Of a DNA stretch of 38,220 nt, positions 24,592 through 35,142 are shown in pieces. A program made the position numbers and the translations under genes. The notes beneath the pieces were generated by a model that was given only the letters and a program-made list of their open reading frames with translations, was not told the DNA's origin and searched no databases. This DNA comes from Xanthomonas populi. GTDB lineage: Bacteria > Pseudomonadota > Gammaproteobacteria > Xanthomonadales > Xanthomonadaceae. Position 1 is the stretch's first letter, and every line of letters begins with the position of its first letter. The stretch covers positions 1 to 38,220 of the forward strand of contig NZ_MDEJ01000001.1 of the NCBI RefSeq assembly GCF_002940065.1. The letters are read 5' to 3'.

Positions 24592-26241
24592 ATGGCCAGC
24601 TTCTTTCTCCGCACCAAGCCAACCACGCCCGACAGCGCGCGCACCTCGCGCTACAGCTTGGAAGAACTGGCAGCCGCATTTCCGACCGCACCTTCTGCCG
24701 CTACCCCGGTTTCGCCGGTTGAAGCCATGCCGGTGGCTGCGCCGAGCGGCACGCCAGCAGCGGTGCCAGTCTCCACTCCGATTGCCACACCTGTGCCCGC
24801 GCCTGCCGCCGCTCCAGCCGAGCAGCGTGCGCAAGATATCGCCGCGCGTGCCGGCCAGGCGCAACGCATCGCGGCAGTGCCCACCGCAGCTACCCCGCCC
24901 GCAACGCCCGCGCCTTCGGCACTGCAGGCGCCGCCTGATTCGAAACCGTCTGTAACGCCGAGCGCTCCGACTCCAGTGGTGGTGGCGCCGGTTGTCGTGC
25001 AGCCACATACCGCGCCTGTATTGCCTGCTGTTGGGCCTGCGCAGCCTGCTACTCCCGCAACGCCGTCGCAGACGTCTGCTTCTGCGCTCGCGCCTGTCGC
25101 ACCATCGACCACTGCAACACCTCCCGCTGCGCCGGCTGCGACACCACCTGTCGTTGCACCTCCTGCGGCTGCACCCGCGTCTGCAGCTTCGCCGGTCGCC
25201 GCAACCCTCGCCGTCGCGACGCCCGTCGTCACCGCGCCTGTCATTGTCAGCACACCGCTGCCGACCACCGGGGACAACGACAGCATCGTCGCCCAGCGCG
25301 ATGCGCTAACGGCCGCTCCGGCCGGCAAGCCGGGTTGGCGCGATCGTCTGCGCAACAGCACCTTCGCTCGCAGCTTCGGCGGTTTGTTCTCGCGCAACCC
25401 CAAGCTCGACGACGATCTGCTCGACGAGATCGAGACCGCCTTGATCACTGCCGACGTCGGTATCGGCGCCACTACCGCATTGGTCGAAGGCCTGCGCAAG
25501 CGCATGAAGTCGCGCGAGTTCGTCGATGCCCAGGCGATGTTCAAGGCACTGCGCGCCGATCTCATCGCGCTGCTGCAGCCGGTCTCCAAACCGCTGGTCA
25601 TCGATCGCTCGGTCAAACCGTTCGTGATCCTCACTGTTGGCGTCAACGGCGTCGGCAAGACCACCACCATCGGCAAGCTCGCCAAGCGCTTCAAGGACGA
25701 AGGCAACAGCCTGATGCTGGCAGCTGGCGACACCTTCCGCGCCGCCGCTGTCGCACAACTGCAGGCCTGGGGCGATCGCAACGGCGTGGCCGTGATCGCG
25801 CAGGGCCAGAATGCCGATGCCGCCGCAGTGGCGTTCGACGCACTGCAGGCCGCCAAGGCGCGCGGCACCGACGTGTTGATCGCCGACACCGCCGGCCGCC
25901 TGCACACCCAGACCGGGCTGATGAACGAGCTCGGCAAGATCCGCCGCGTGCTCGGCAAGATCGACCCCGCCGCACCGCACGAAGTGCTGATGGTCATCGA
26001 CAGCACCACCGGCCAGAACGCCATCTCGCAGCTGCGCCAGTTCCATGCCGCCGTCGGCGTCACCGGCCTGGTCGTGACCAAGCTCGATGGCACCGCCAAG
26101 GGCGGCGTGGTGTTCGCGCTGGCGCGCGAATTCGGCATTCCGATCCGCTTCGCCGGCATCGGCGAGCGCCCGGAAGACCTGCGCGTGTTCGACCCGGTCG
26201 CCTTCGTCGATGCGTTGTTACCGGAGGCGTTGGGAAGCTGA
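24592..26241 (+). CDS. ftsY: Signal recognition particle receptor FtsY
   Basis: The 549-residue GTPase docks SRP-ribosome complexes to the Sec translocon. The NG domain occupies about residues 240-549, with the P-loop GVNGVGKT (350-357), GDTFRAAAVAQLQ, the DTAGRLHTQ motif and the TKLDGTAKGG guanine-specificity loop. The N-terminal A domain is unusual: about 200 residues rich in Ala, Pro, Thr and Val, with few acidic residues, whereas in E. coli this part is strongly acidic. I start it at the ATG at 24592, beginning MASFFLRTKPTTPDS, because a -10-like TAGAAT lies just upstream. No ribosome site is apparent. The stop is 56 bases before the mutY start. Confidence 0.93.
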   Translation: MASFFLRTKPTTPDSARTSRYSLEELAAAFPTAPSAATPVSPVEAMPVAAPSGTPAAVPVSTPIATPVPAPAAAPAEQRAQDIAARAGQAQRIAAVPTAATPPATPAPSALQAPPDSKPSVTPSAPTPVVVAPVVVQPHTAPVLPAVGPAQPATPATPSQTSASALAPVAPSTTATPPAAPAATPPVVAPPAAAPASAASPVAATLAVATPVVTAPVIVSTPLPTTGDNDSIVAQRDALTAAPAGKPGWRDRLRNSTFARSFGGLFSRNPKLDDDLLDEIETALITADVGIGATTALVEGLRKRMKSREFVDAQAMFKALRADLIALLQPVSKPLVIDRSVKPFVILTVGVNGVGKTTTIGKLAKRFKDEGNSLMLAAGDTFRAAAVAQLQAWGDRNGVAVIAQGQNADAAAVAFDALQAAKARGTDVLIADTAGRLHTQTGLMNELGKIRRVLGKIDPAAPHEVLMVIDSTTGQNAISQLRQFHAAVGVTGLVVTKLDGTAKGGVVFALAREFGIPIRFAGIGERPEDLRVFDPVAFVDALLPEALGS

Positions 26242-26296
26242 TCGGCAGATGTCCGCACGCGTCTGCAACCGTTATCACGTATCGCCAGCAGAACTC

Positions 26297-27370
26297 ATGC
26301 CAGCCGACCACGCCCCTCCCAGCGCTGACGCTTTCGTCCACCGCCTGCTGCACTGGTTCGACGGCCACGGTCGCCACGATCTGCCCTGGCAGCATCCACG
26401 CGCGCCGTACCGGGTGTGGTTGTCGGAAATCATGCTGCAGCAGACCCAGGTCACGGTGGTCATCCCGTATTTCCTAAAATTCGTTGCCCGCTTCCCCACC
26501 CTGGCCGATCTGGCCGCGGCCGACAACGACACCGTGATGGCGCACTGGGCCGGGCTGGGCTACTACGCACGTGCACGCAACCTGCATGCGGCCGCCAAAC
26601 AATGCGTCGCCTTGCACGATGGCGACTTACCACGCGATTTCGACGCGCTGCTCGCGCTGCCCGGCATCGGCCGCAGCACGGCGGGCGCCATCCTCAGCCA
26701 GGCCTGGAACGACCGCTTTGCCATCATGGACGGCAACGTGAAACGCGTGATGACGCGCTTTCACGGCATTGCCGGCTATCCGGGCTTGCCAGTGATCGAA
26801 AAACAGCTTTGGGAGTTGGCCACAGCGCACGTCGCGCATGTACCGGCCGGCCGCCTGGCCGACTACACGCAGGCGCAAATGGATTTCGGCGCCACGCTGT
26901 GCACACGCGCAAAACCGGCGTGCGTGCTGTGTCCGTTGCAGGACGATTGTGTGGCGCGCCGCGAGGGCCTGGTGGAAGCATTGCCCACGCCCAAGCCCGG
27001 CAAGTCTCTGCCCGAGCGCGAAGCCACCGCGCTGCTGCTGGAAAACGCAGACAACCAGATCCTGCTGCAGCGTCGCCCGCCGACCGGTATCTGGGCCTCG
27101 CTATGGACGCTGCCACAGGCCGAAACCGACAGCGGCATGCGCGCATGGTTCGCCAACCATATCCAAGGCGATTACGAGAGCGCCGATGAGATGCCGCTGA
27201 TCGTGCACACCTTCAGCCATTACCGCCTGCATCTGCAGCCGTTGCGCATCCGCAAGGTCGCTCTGCGTACAGCGGTGCGCGACAATGACGATCGGCGCTG
27301 GGTGGCCCGCGCCGATCTCGCATCGCTGGGCCTGCCGGCGCCGATCAGCAAACTGCTCGACGCGCTGTAA
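26297..27370 (+). CDS. mutY: A/G-specific adenine glycosylase MutY
   Basis: The 357-residue enzyme removes adenine mispaired with 8-oxoguanine. It has the helix-hairpin-helix motif [13 protein letters not shown], catalytic Glu44 ([11 protein letters not shown]), Asp145 (IMDGNVKRV) and the 4Fe-4S ligands Cys202, 209, 212 and 218 in the C-x6-C-x2-C-x5-C order of E. coli MutY. The C-terminal 130 residues form the NUDIX-like domain that recognises oxoG ([17 protein letters not shown]). Length matches the family (about 350). An upstream in-frame ATG at 26249 would add 16 residues and has GGGAAG before it, so that start cannot be excluded. The gene closely follows ftsY and precedes yggX. Confidence 0.93.
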   Translation: MPADHAPPSADAFVHRLLHWFDGHGRHDLPWQHPRAPYRVWLSEIMLQQTQVTVVIPYFLKFVARFPTLADLAAADNDTVMAHWAGLGYYARARNLHAAAKQCVALHDGDLPRDFDALLALPGIGRSTAGAILSQAWNDRFAIMDGNVKRVMTRFHGIAGYPGLPVIEKQLWELATAHVAHVPAGRLADYTQAQMDFGATLCTRAKPACVLCPLQDDCVARREGLVEALPTPKPGKSLPEREATALLLENADNQILLQRRPPTGIWASLWTLPQAETDSGMRAWFANHIQGDYESADEMPLIVHTFSHYRLHLQPLRIRKVALRTAVRDNDDRRWVARADLASLGLPAPISKLLDAL

Positions 27371-27423
27371 GGCGCACTCACACTCCAAGCGCGCACGTTG
27401 AGCGCGAATCCAAGGGAATTTGC

Positions 27424-27702
27424 ATGTCACGCACCGTGTTCTGCCAGTACCAGCAATGCGACACCGACGGCCTGGATTTTGTGCCCTATCCCGGCGAACT
27501 CGGCCAGCGCGTGTTCGCACACATCGGCAAGACCGCATGGCAGGCATGGTTGGCGCATCAGACCATGCTGATCAACGAAAACCGGCTCTCTCCACGCGAC
27601 CCCAAGCACCGCGCGTTTCTCGAAGCCGAATTGCAGAAGTTCCTGTTCGAGCGCAACGCCGACAAGCCGGATGGCTATGTCGCGCCGATGGGCGAAGAGT
27701 AA
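27424..27702 (+). CDS. yggX: Probable Fe(2+)-trafficking protein YggX
   Basis: The 92-residue protein belongs to the YggX family, which protects Fe-S proteins from oxidative damage. Recognisable features are the N-terminal [11 protein letters not shown] with the conserved Cys7, and the segment [16 protein letters not shown]. Length (about 90) is normal. It lies 53 bases after mutY with AAGGGAA before the ATG, and the mutY-yggX pair is common in gammaproteobacteria, where both act in oxidative stress: MutY itself is an Fe-S enzyme. A GGGGCG-gca-CGCCCC hairpin about 50 bases downstream could be part of a terminator. Confidence 0.93.
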   Translation: MSRTVFCQYQQCDTDGLDFVPYPGELGQRVFAHIGKTAWQAWLAHQTMLINENRLSPRDPKHRAFLEAELQKFLFERNADKPDGYVAPMGEE

Positions 27703-27957
27703 ACGCGGCCGTCTAAACGACTGCGCTCGCCGCCAGGCCGGCGCGACCGGTTACCGGGGCGGCACGCCCCATGCGTACATGCCGGTGCTGAGCGCACCGT
27801 CCACGCCCGCCCGACGACGGCCCGCTAGCTGTTGCTTGCCGCTCAAAAGGGAAGAAACCGTCGCCGAACCCACGTAACTTGGCGACCGATTTGGCCACCG
27901 ATGCAGCATTGGCCTATCCGCCACGCCAGGCACCGAGTTGCCTGAGCGTCCACACGC

Positions 27958-28620
27958 TCAGCAGGTGCCCACCGGCTCGTCCAGCAACAGGCGGATACGC
28001 TTGAGCACTTCCTTCTGCGTACGGCTTGTTGACCACGCCGAACTCCGCGCGCCCCATATCGGTGCGCTGGATGCTGGCATCGGCGTAGCCGGTGGTGAGC
28101 AGGACCTTGATCTTCGGCAAGATGCGGCACGCTTGGCGAGCGAGCACCACACACTTAATGCCGCCCGGCATGATCGGTGAACAACCCATCCACATGCGGA
28201 TGCTGCTCCAGCACTGCGATCGCCTCGCGTCCGCTGGATGCCGACAAGACGCGATAGCCGGCGCCCTTCAGAAATAGCTTGGCGATCACCGCCACGTCCT
28301 GCTTGTCTTCCACGATCAGGATGCTCTCGCTGCCGCCCTGGCCGATCGCGCGGCTCTTGACCGCCTGCACATCATTTGCGTATTCGCTGGATGCGGGGAA
28401 ATACAGCCGCACCGTGGTGCCTTCGCCCACTTCGCTATAGATGGGCCCGCTGCCGCCAGATTGCTTGACGAAGGCGTACACCATCGACCACCCCAGCCCG
28501 GTGCACTGGCCTTCTTCCTTGGTGGTGAAGAACGGCTCCATTACACGGCTGGCGATGTCCGGCGGCATGCCCGAGCCGGTTTCGCGCACAGCGATACTCA
28601 CATAACGGCCCGGTGCCAGC
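27958..28620 (-). pseudogene. Remnant of a hybrid histidine kinase/response regulator
   Basis: On the minus strand from about 28620 the sequence encodes the end of an HATPase domain (LAPGRYVSIAVRETGSGMP, then EPFFTTKEEGQCTGLGWSM) followed by the start of a receiver domain (SILIVEDKQDVAVIAKLF, then LFTD). The frame then breaks. The expected continuation IMPGG..., [17 protein letters not shown] and VVNKPY lies in a second frame, and the end [14 protein letters not shown] in a third. At least two frameshifts are therefore present, and the G2 box reads GLGWS in place of GLGLS. The sensor and dimerisation domains are missing, replaced by an IS481-type remnant. It is non-functional. Confidence 0.75.
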
Positions 28621-28870
28621 TGATGATACGTGGACAGAACGTAAGCTCTATTTGTTTGTGGCCATCGATAAAACGTCCAAGTTTGCGCTCACCGAACTCA
28701 ATCCATCGGCCAACAAGCTGGTTGCAGCGCAGTTCCTGCGTAATGTGATCCAGGCGGTGCCCTACACCCTGCAGACGGTGCTGACGGATAACGGCATCCA
28801 GTCCGCCAACTGAATTTCCGACCGATATGCGTTCCCGCATCTCTTCGGGTTGAGTATGCAAAGCCCTTAT
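28621..28870 (+). pseudogene. IS481-family transposase remnant
   Basis: The plus strand encodes part of an integrase core: DTWTERKLYLFVAIDKTSKF, then VPYTLQTVLTDNGIQ, which carries the second catalytic Asp of a DDE transposase. A TGA at 28811-28813 interrupts the frame, and recognisable decayed sequence (RYAFPHLFGLS) continues for some 60 bases. N- and C-terminal parts are absent. The left boundary at about 28620 coincides with the loss of the kinase reading frame, so this element probably broke that gene. Confidence 0.7.
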
Positions 28871-29045
28871 GAAAGCCGGCAAAGCAGCACACTGCAGCCT
28901 ATCGGGCGCATGCGCGCGTGCATCGGGTTTGCCGTAGCATGCGCGAGCAACACGCAGCTCCTGCGCCTCGTCCGGCCTTTCTGGCGCCGTTGCGCGCATT
29001 CTTTTCCGCGCCAGTGCCTTCGTCTGGCGACCATGCGATATCACC

Positions 29046-29720
29046 ATGCCGGGCTACCAGACCCAGATCCACGAGTTGACCTTCGGGCAACTGACCTACG
29101 TTATTCGCGCGCTGGCCGACAAACAGCAGTACGCCGATCCCGATGAAAGCGCCGCCGACGCGGGCATTTCGTCCGCGCAGTGGAGTTTGTTCGGTCAGGT
29201 CTGGCCGGCCGGGCAACTGCTGGCCGAAGCAATGGCCGCGCGTCCGATCGAAGGCAAGCGCATCCTCGAACTCGGTTGCGGCTTAGGGCTGGCCAGCCTG
29301 GTGCTACGCAGGCGCGGTGCCGATGTCGTTGCCAGCGACCACCATCCGCTGGCCGAGGTGTTTCTGGCTTACAACGCGGCGCTTAACGCCCTGGAATCGG
29401 TGCCGTATCGGCGTCTGAACTGGGACACCGGCGCGCTGAACATGGGCCAGTTCGACATGATCATCGCCAGCGACGTGCTTTACGAAACACGCCACGCCAC
29501 CATGCTGGCCAACCTCATTCCCGCGCTCGCCAAACCCTCCTGCGAGATCGTTATGAGCGACCCGGGCCGCGGCAATGCCAATGCACTGTCGCGCATGCTC
29601 GCAGACATCGGGTTTTCGTTGATTGCCGGCGATCGCCAGGCCTCTGTGCAGGTCGCCAAGGCACCGCGCCTGTTCGTCTATCGGCGCAATATGCACAACT
29701 GGTGGCCGGCAGGAGGCTGA
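29046..29720 (+). CDS. Class I SAM-dependent methyltransferase (Methyltransf_16-like)
   Basis: The 224-residue cytosolic protein has the Rossmann SAM-binding motif RILELGCGLGLASL (about 72-85), an acidic end of strand beta-2 (DVVASDHHP) and a DMIIASDVLYE segment near the active site, all like the lysine methyltransferase METTL16/21-like group. Length is normal. No ribosome site is clear before the ATG at 29046. The target, protein or small molecule, is not indicated. It is the only apparently intact gene in the decayed stretch between yggX and tRNA-Phe. Confidence 0.75.
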   Translation: MPGYQTQIHELTFGQLTYVIRALADKQQYADPDESAADAGISSAQWSLFGQVWPAGQLLAEAMAARPIEGKRILELGCGLGLASLVLRRRGADVVASDHHPLAEVFLAYNAALNALESVPYRRLNWDTGALNMGQFDMIIASDVLYETRHATMLANLIPALAKPSCEIVMSDPGRGNANALSRMLADIGFSLIAGDRQASVQVAKAPRLFVYRRNMHNWWPAGG

Positions 29721-29733
29721 TCGCTTTGCCGCA

Positions 29734-30262
29734 TCATCCAGCTGCAGGCGTGTAAGCCGACAGCGCTATCGGCTTGCGCGGATCGGCCTTGATCTCGGTG
29801 TGCTCGCTCATGCGCATCGCATCGGCATCAGGCGTGTCTTCGGCATTCATTTCCCAGCTTTCCAGCACACGCTTATGGAAGAAGAACGCACCGCGCGCAC
29901 GGTCGTAGCAGAAGGTGATGTGGTCGGTCCAACGCTACCCGCACGACACGCCATTGTGCACGGTGAAAGACGCACCCTTCGCTACCAACCCTTCTTCGCT
30001 TCCAGGAACGGATCGCACTGACCACCTTCGTCGGCATTGAAGATCACCCGCGTATTGCGCCCGGCTTCGACAAAGCCACCGTCCGCGTTCGCGACCAGCA
30101 CCAGCACCAGCACGGTGCGTGCAGGCGCAGCGCGCCCACTGGACCGCAATGCATCCAATGCATCTTCTGCCGACACGCGCAGGGCAACCACGTAATCCTG
30201 CCGCCCGTCCCCAGTCAGATCCGCGTTGGCAACGCCAATCACCGTCTGCCCGACAGGCAACT
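29734..30262 (-). pseudogene. Broken gene for an uncharacterised protein with an FG-GAP-like segment
   Basis: On the minus strand, from about 30262, one frame reads [20 protein letters not shown] and RQDYVVALRVSAEDALDALR through FNADEGGQCDPF. It continues after a frameshift (near 30003-30010) as EGLVAKGASFTVHNGVSCG, meets a TAG (29935-29937), and then continues in frame as RWTDHITFCYDRARGAFFF to a natural-looking TGA at 29734-29736. The ADLTGDGRQDYVV segment resembles FG-GAP/VCBS repeats, which are typical of exported proteins. The 5' part, with any signal peptide, is replaced by an IS5-type remnant. Function is unknown, and one frameshift plus one stop make it a pseudogene. Confidence 0.7.
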
Positions 30263-30735
30263 TTTCGCTTCTTGCAGCTTGATGACGTGCAATTCGATAC
30301 CTTCTTCCTTGGCGCCTGCGCTGGTTCCTGGCCGGTCTCGCCCTGATCCACAAACGCGATTTTGACCGTTTCGCCTGCCACGTGTTGTACCTCTTGGGCC
30401 AACGAACGGACCCTGCGCGCGTTTCTGCTCATTGATGGGTGTGACCTGGACGGCGAGTAGATGTCCCAGCGTATCGATCGCCATGTGCGCCTTGCTCCCT
30501 TTTTACGCTGATAGCCATCGTATCCAGCACGCGGACCGCTTTCACAGGTGGACTGCAGCGTCCGGCCATCGAAATAACCGGGCTCGGCTGGCCTTTCTTC
30601 CCTGCGCCACACGCAAGAGTGAGCGCAGATCACTGACCATCGCCTCAAAGCAGCCGGCCTGCAGCCAACGTTGCGTTTACTGATACACCGCTTCCCAAGG
30701 TGGAAAATCGTTGTGAAGCAACCGCCACGGTGCAA
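30262..30735 (-). pseudogene. IS5-family transposase remnant
   Basis: The minus strand carries, in changing frames, LLHNDFPPWEAVYQ, a TAA, TQRWLQAGCFEA, then [51 protein letters not shown] and [15 protein letters not shown]. Together these trace an IS5-type transposase (including the DG and FVDQG catalytic regions) with at least two frameshifts and one stop. Both ends are missing. It differs from the IS5-type fragment at 902-1033, whose N-terminus belongs to another subgroup. It lies directly between the broken FG-GAP gene and tRNA-Phe. Confidence 0.75.
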
Positions 30736-30764
30736 GAGAGTTTGAACACCCGGCGATTGCCGGA

Positions 30765-30785
30765 AAGCCTTGCGAATGAAGGCTT
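30765..30785 (-). terminator. Hairpin just downstream of tRNA-Phe
   Basis: On the minus strand, aagcctt (30785-30779) and aaggctt (30771-30765) pair around a 7-base loop, five bases after the CCA end of the tRNA. The stem is followed by tccggcaatcgccggg, not by a T-run. It may define the 3' end of the tRNA precursor. Confidence 0.4.
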
Positions 30786-30790
30786 GGAAA

Positions 30791-30866
30791 TGGTGGCCGA
30801 GGACGGAATCGAACCGCCGACACGGGGATTTTCAATCCCCTGCTCTACCAACTGAGCTACTCGGCC
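30791..30866 (-). tRNA. tRNA-Phe (anticodon GAA)
   Basis: The minus strand folds as a complete 76-base tRNA. The acceptor stem GGCCGAG pairs with CTCGGCC, the D arm contains AGCTCAGTTGGTAGAGC, the anticodon loop TTGAAAA carries GAA, the T arm contains GGTTCGATTCC, and CCA is encoded. All canonical bases are present, and the acceptor and anticodon stems (GGGGA/TCCCC) pair fully. It lies between the decayed IS-rich region and the lipocalin gene. Confidence 0.97.
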
Positions 30867-31046
30867 ACTACCTGCAACACGATGCCTGCGTTGCGAGGAC
30901 GCGCAGCATAGCGAGCAGGCCCAGTTTGGGCAAGCCTTGCGCGCAACTTTGTTGCGAACCAGTGCTGGCACCTGGGTGTCTTGCGGCGGTTCACGCCGCG
31001 CGGCGGGGGGCATGGCCTAGCCTGCGCGCGTCCCAAGGAGATTGTC

Positions 31047-31583
31047 ATGCGCCTGCCCCGCCTGCTGTTGTCGTTCGCGTTGCTGCTGCCACTGACCGCG
31101 GTTGCCCAACAGCCGGTACGCGCGGTGCCGCAGCTGGACATCTCCCGCTACGCTGGGCAGTGGCACGAGATTGCGCACCTGCCGGTGTCGTTCCAAAAGA
31201 AATGCCGCAGCGACATTACCGCCAGCTACACCTTGCGCGACGATGGCTTGATCGGCGTGCGCAACGGCTGCCGCACCGCCGATGGCGGCCTGGCCCAGGC
31301 CGACGGTGTGGCGCGGCCGGTCGCCGGGCAACCCGGCCAGTTGCAGGTGCGCTTCGCCCCGGAATGGCTGAGCTGGCTGCCGCTGGTGTGGGCCGACTAT
31401 TGGGTGATCGCGCTCGATCCGGACTACCAATGGGCGGTGGTCGGCGAGCCGGATCGCAACTACCTGTGGATCCTGTCGCGCTCGCCGCAGATGCAGCGCG
31501 CGCAGTTCGAACACATCAAACGCCGGGCCACGCAAATGGGCTACGACCTGTCGCCGCTGATCCTGGCCGCGCCGCTACTGTGA
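31047..31583 (+). CDS. blc: Bacterial lipocalin (Blc family)
   Basis: The 178-residue protein has an N-terminal signal (MRLPRLLLSFALLLPLTAVAQ) and the lipocalin first motif YAGQWHEIAHLPVSFQ. Later strands carry GVRNGC, DYWVIALDPDYQWAVVG and the structurally conserved Arg region (YLWILSRSP). Blc-type lipocalins bind lysophospholipids or fatty acids at the outer membrane. Here there is no Cys after the signal, so it should be a soluble periplasmic form and not a lipoprotein. The ATG at 31047 has AAGGAG seven bases upstream, which makes the start secure. The two cysteines (C-R-S-D and N-G-C) could form a disulphide. Confidence 0.88.
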   Translation: MRLPRLLLSFALLLPLTAVAQQPVRAVPQLDISRYAGQWHEIAHLPVSFQKKCRSDITASYTLRDDGLIGVRNGCRTADGGLAQADGVARPVAGQPGQLQVRFAPEWLSWLPLVWADYWVIALDPDYQWAVVGEPDRNYLWILSRSPQMQRAQFEHIKRRATQMGYDLSPLILAAPLL

Positions 31584-31725
31584 CGTCGGTGGCCTGACCG
31601 CACGCCGCTCTGACACACCCGCTGCACTACCTGCCCCGACGACCTGCCCCGATCCACGCAGCAAGGCAGCAACCGTACTGCGTAGTATTCTTGGCGCCGC
31701 CTGACCCAGCCGAGGATCCGAGTCC

Positions 31726-32202
31726 ATGCGTCGTGCCTATCGCCTTGTGATTGTGTCGCTGACCTGCGCCCTGCTGCTGAGCGCCTGCGGCGGTGCGGTG
31801 CGCCGCGTGTCCGAGCCGGCCGCCCGCATCCAGCAACTGACCGTGCGCCCGGACGGCTCCTGGTCGGTCGATCTGCGGCTGCAGAACTACAGCAGCATCC
31901 CGATGCAGTTCGAGCGCGTGGCCCTGGAGATCTCCTCCAGCGACCAGGTGGCCGGCAAGCTCGACCAGGCCGTGGGTATTTCGATCGGCCCGGAAACAGC
32001 CGACGTGGTGACCGTCACCCTGCAACCGACCTCGCTCGGCCGTCTCACCGTCGCCGACGTGCTTGCCAGCGGCCGCTCGCTGCCGTACACGCTCAAGGGC
32101 ACGGTGTGGGCGACCCCGCAGGACAAGAAACAGCGCGATTTCACCGTCGAGTCGCGCAATACGCTCAGCCCGGCCCCAGGCCTCAAGGGCGTGCTGCGCT
32201 GA
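31726..32202 (+). CDS. LEA14/WHy-type lipoprotein
   Basis: The 158-residue product begins with a lipoprotein signal (LTCALLLSACGG; lipidated Cys21). The rest is a single beta-sandwich resembling the LEA14/water-stress-and-hypersensitive (WHy) domain: WSVDLRLQNYSSIPMQFERV matches the pattern in which a strand ends in LxNxxxxP. Proteins of this type are tied to desiccation stress in plants and bacteria. Their biochemical role is not known. It is followed after 37 bases by the acyl-CoA dehydrogenase in the same direction. Upstream, gtagtattct (about 31681-31690) might hold a -10 hexamer. Confidence 0.75.
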   Translation: MRRAYRLVIVSLTCALLLSACGGAVRRVSEPAARIQQLTVRPDGSWSVDLRLQNYSSIPMQFERVALEISSSDQVAGKLDQAVGISIGPETADVVTVTLQPTSLGRLTVADVLASGRSLPYTLKGTVWATPQDKKQRDFTVESRNTLSPAPGLKGVLR

Positions 32203-32239
32203 CGCGCACGCCTCCACGCATCCGCTTGAAGGACTCCGC

Positions 32240-34033
<1,794 letters not shown>

Positions 34034-34200
34034 GTGGCCTGCCTGCAATTCCACTGACAAGCCAAGCGCAGGCGGCGGCACTGCGCCTGTAGCAGCCGCC
34101 AATGCCACGATGAGGCTTCGCAGCGAATGACTCATTGCGCGCGGCGGAGCACTGTAGCCCGGCCACGGCTGCTGCAATACACAAACTGTCAACGATCGGG

Positions 34201-34206
34201 TATAAG
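34201..34206 (+). promoter_or_regulatory. -10-like hexamer TATAAG close to the HNH gene start
   Basis: TATAAG ends 11 bases before the ATG at 34218. A start of transcription about seven bases downstream would leave a 5' leader of about five bases, and no ribosome site is present between them. This suggests a near-leaderless message. The -35 region (tacaca at 17 bases) is weak. Confidence 0.45.
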
Positions 34207-34217
34207 CTGTTTTCCCG

Positions 34218-34895
34218 ATGGAGACAGACACGCACGCAGGTGGTGTGATATTCCCCGGCGGCTTCCATGCCCCGGTCGCGGGCAATTCTGTCGCCGCGTT
34301 TCAGCAACTTCCCACGCTACGCCTGCTCTCGCTCGATGCGCACGGCCGCGTGCTGGACTGGATCAACTGGCAAGATGCCGCCTGTCTGTACGCACGCGAT
34401 GCGGTCTCCTGGACGCTGGGCGAGCCGTGCATGCAGATCCACGGCGGTATCTCGCGGCTCACAGGCGAGCGCAGCACGATGGCGTTGCATCCCATCATCG
34501 CCGCACGTGGTCACGCACGCTCGCGCGCATTGGACCCGACTCCCACGCTCAGCAATACCGCGTTGTTCGCCCGCGATTCGCAGCTGTGCCTTTACTGCGG
34601 CCAACACTTCAGCCGCCCGCAACTGACCCGCGATCATGTGATGCCGGTGTCCAAGGGCGGCCGCGACACCTGGGAAAACGTGGTCACCGCGTGCTTCCAC
34701 TGCAATTCGCGCAAGGCCAACCGCACGCCACAGCAGGCACATATGCCGCTGCTGGCGGTTCCGTATCGGCCGAGCTGGATCGAGCATCTGATCCTGTCCA
34801 ACCGCAACATCCTCTCCGATCAGATGGCGTTCCTGCGGGCGCAGCTGCCGAAGCGCTCCAAGCTGTCTTGCTCCTGCCATCACCCCGTCCGTTAG
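34218..34895 (+). CDS. HNH endonuclease family protein
   Basis: The 225-residue protein has a zinc-supported HNH nuclease fold: CLYCG (Cys124, Cys127), the catalytic LTRDHVMP (Asp139-His140) with GGRDTWENVV (the Asn of HNH) and CFHCN (Cys159, Cys162) followed by RKANRTP. The N-terminal 110 residues (LRLLSLDAHGRVLDWINWQD) resemble the conserved leading region of a widespread stand-alone HNH group in proteobacteria. The role is unknown. No methyltransferase or toxin partner is adjacent. The start has no ribosome site but follows a -10-like hexamer closely. Its C-terminus ends in a Cys/His-rich tail (LSCSCHHPVR). Confidence 0.8.
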   Translation: METDTHAGGVIFPGGFHAPVAGNSVAAFQQLPTLRLLSLDAHGRVLDWINWQDAACLYARDAVSWTLGEPCMQIHGGISRLTGERSTMALHPIIAARGHARSRALDPTPTLSNTALFARDSQLCLYCGQHFSRPQLTRDHVMPVSKGGRDTWENVVTACFHCNSRKANRTPQQAHMPLLAVPYRPSWIEHLILSNRNILSDQMAFLRAQLPKRSKLSCSCHHPVR

Positions 34896-35142
34896 CCGTG
34901 TGCAGTGCGACTCGGCAGGCGTGCTCGCGTGACTACCTCACAGCGCTTCTTCCCGCTGCACTTAAAATTCCCTCTTCCACCCTCGTCTTGGGTGCGGCAG
35001 ATTGCCGCATGCGCAGGTGTCCACCACGCACGCCAGCATTGTCGGCGAGCGCAGCCATCACTTCCCGCTGACAGCTAAACCGGTTTGCTTGCCGGGCCTT
35101 CGCATGGGGAGGACACTATGGCTTCAGAACATTGACACGACG
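34896..35142. promoter_or_regulatory. Leader region of dxs with a possible five-codon minicistron
   Basis: A strong ribosome-binding sequence (GGGGAGG, 35106-35112) precedes ATG 35118, which opens the short frame ATGGCTTCAGAACATTGA (MASEH). It ends 10 bases before the dxs ATG at 35143. A second ATG at 35104 is in frame with dxs. A small palindrome aaaccggttt lies at 35077-35086. I see no firm promoter in the preceding 170 bases. Confidence 0.4.

Noticed and set aside
24720..25270. Tandem repeat or CRISPR-like array
   Set aside because: The region is the low-complexity Ala/Pro/Thr coding tract of ftsY. There are no regular repeat-spacer units.
24651..26258. A 535-codon minus-strand frame opposite ftsY
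   Set aside because: It is the mirror of the ftsY codons (Gly/Ala-rich repeats opposite the Ala/Pro tract) and has no family motif.
34218..34895. Restriction-modification or Cas-type nuclease system around the HNH gene
   Set aside because: No methyltransferase, helicase, toxin-antitoxin partner or CRISPR array lies next to it. It appears to be a stand-alone HNH protein.
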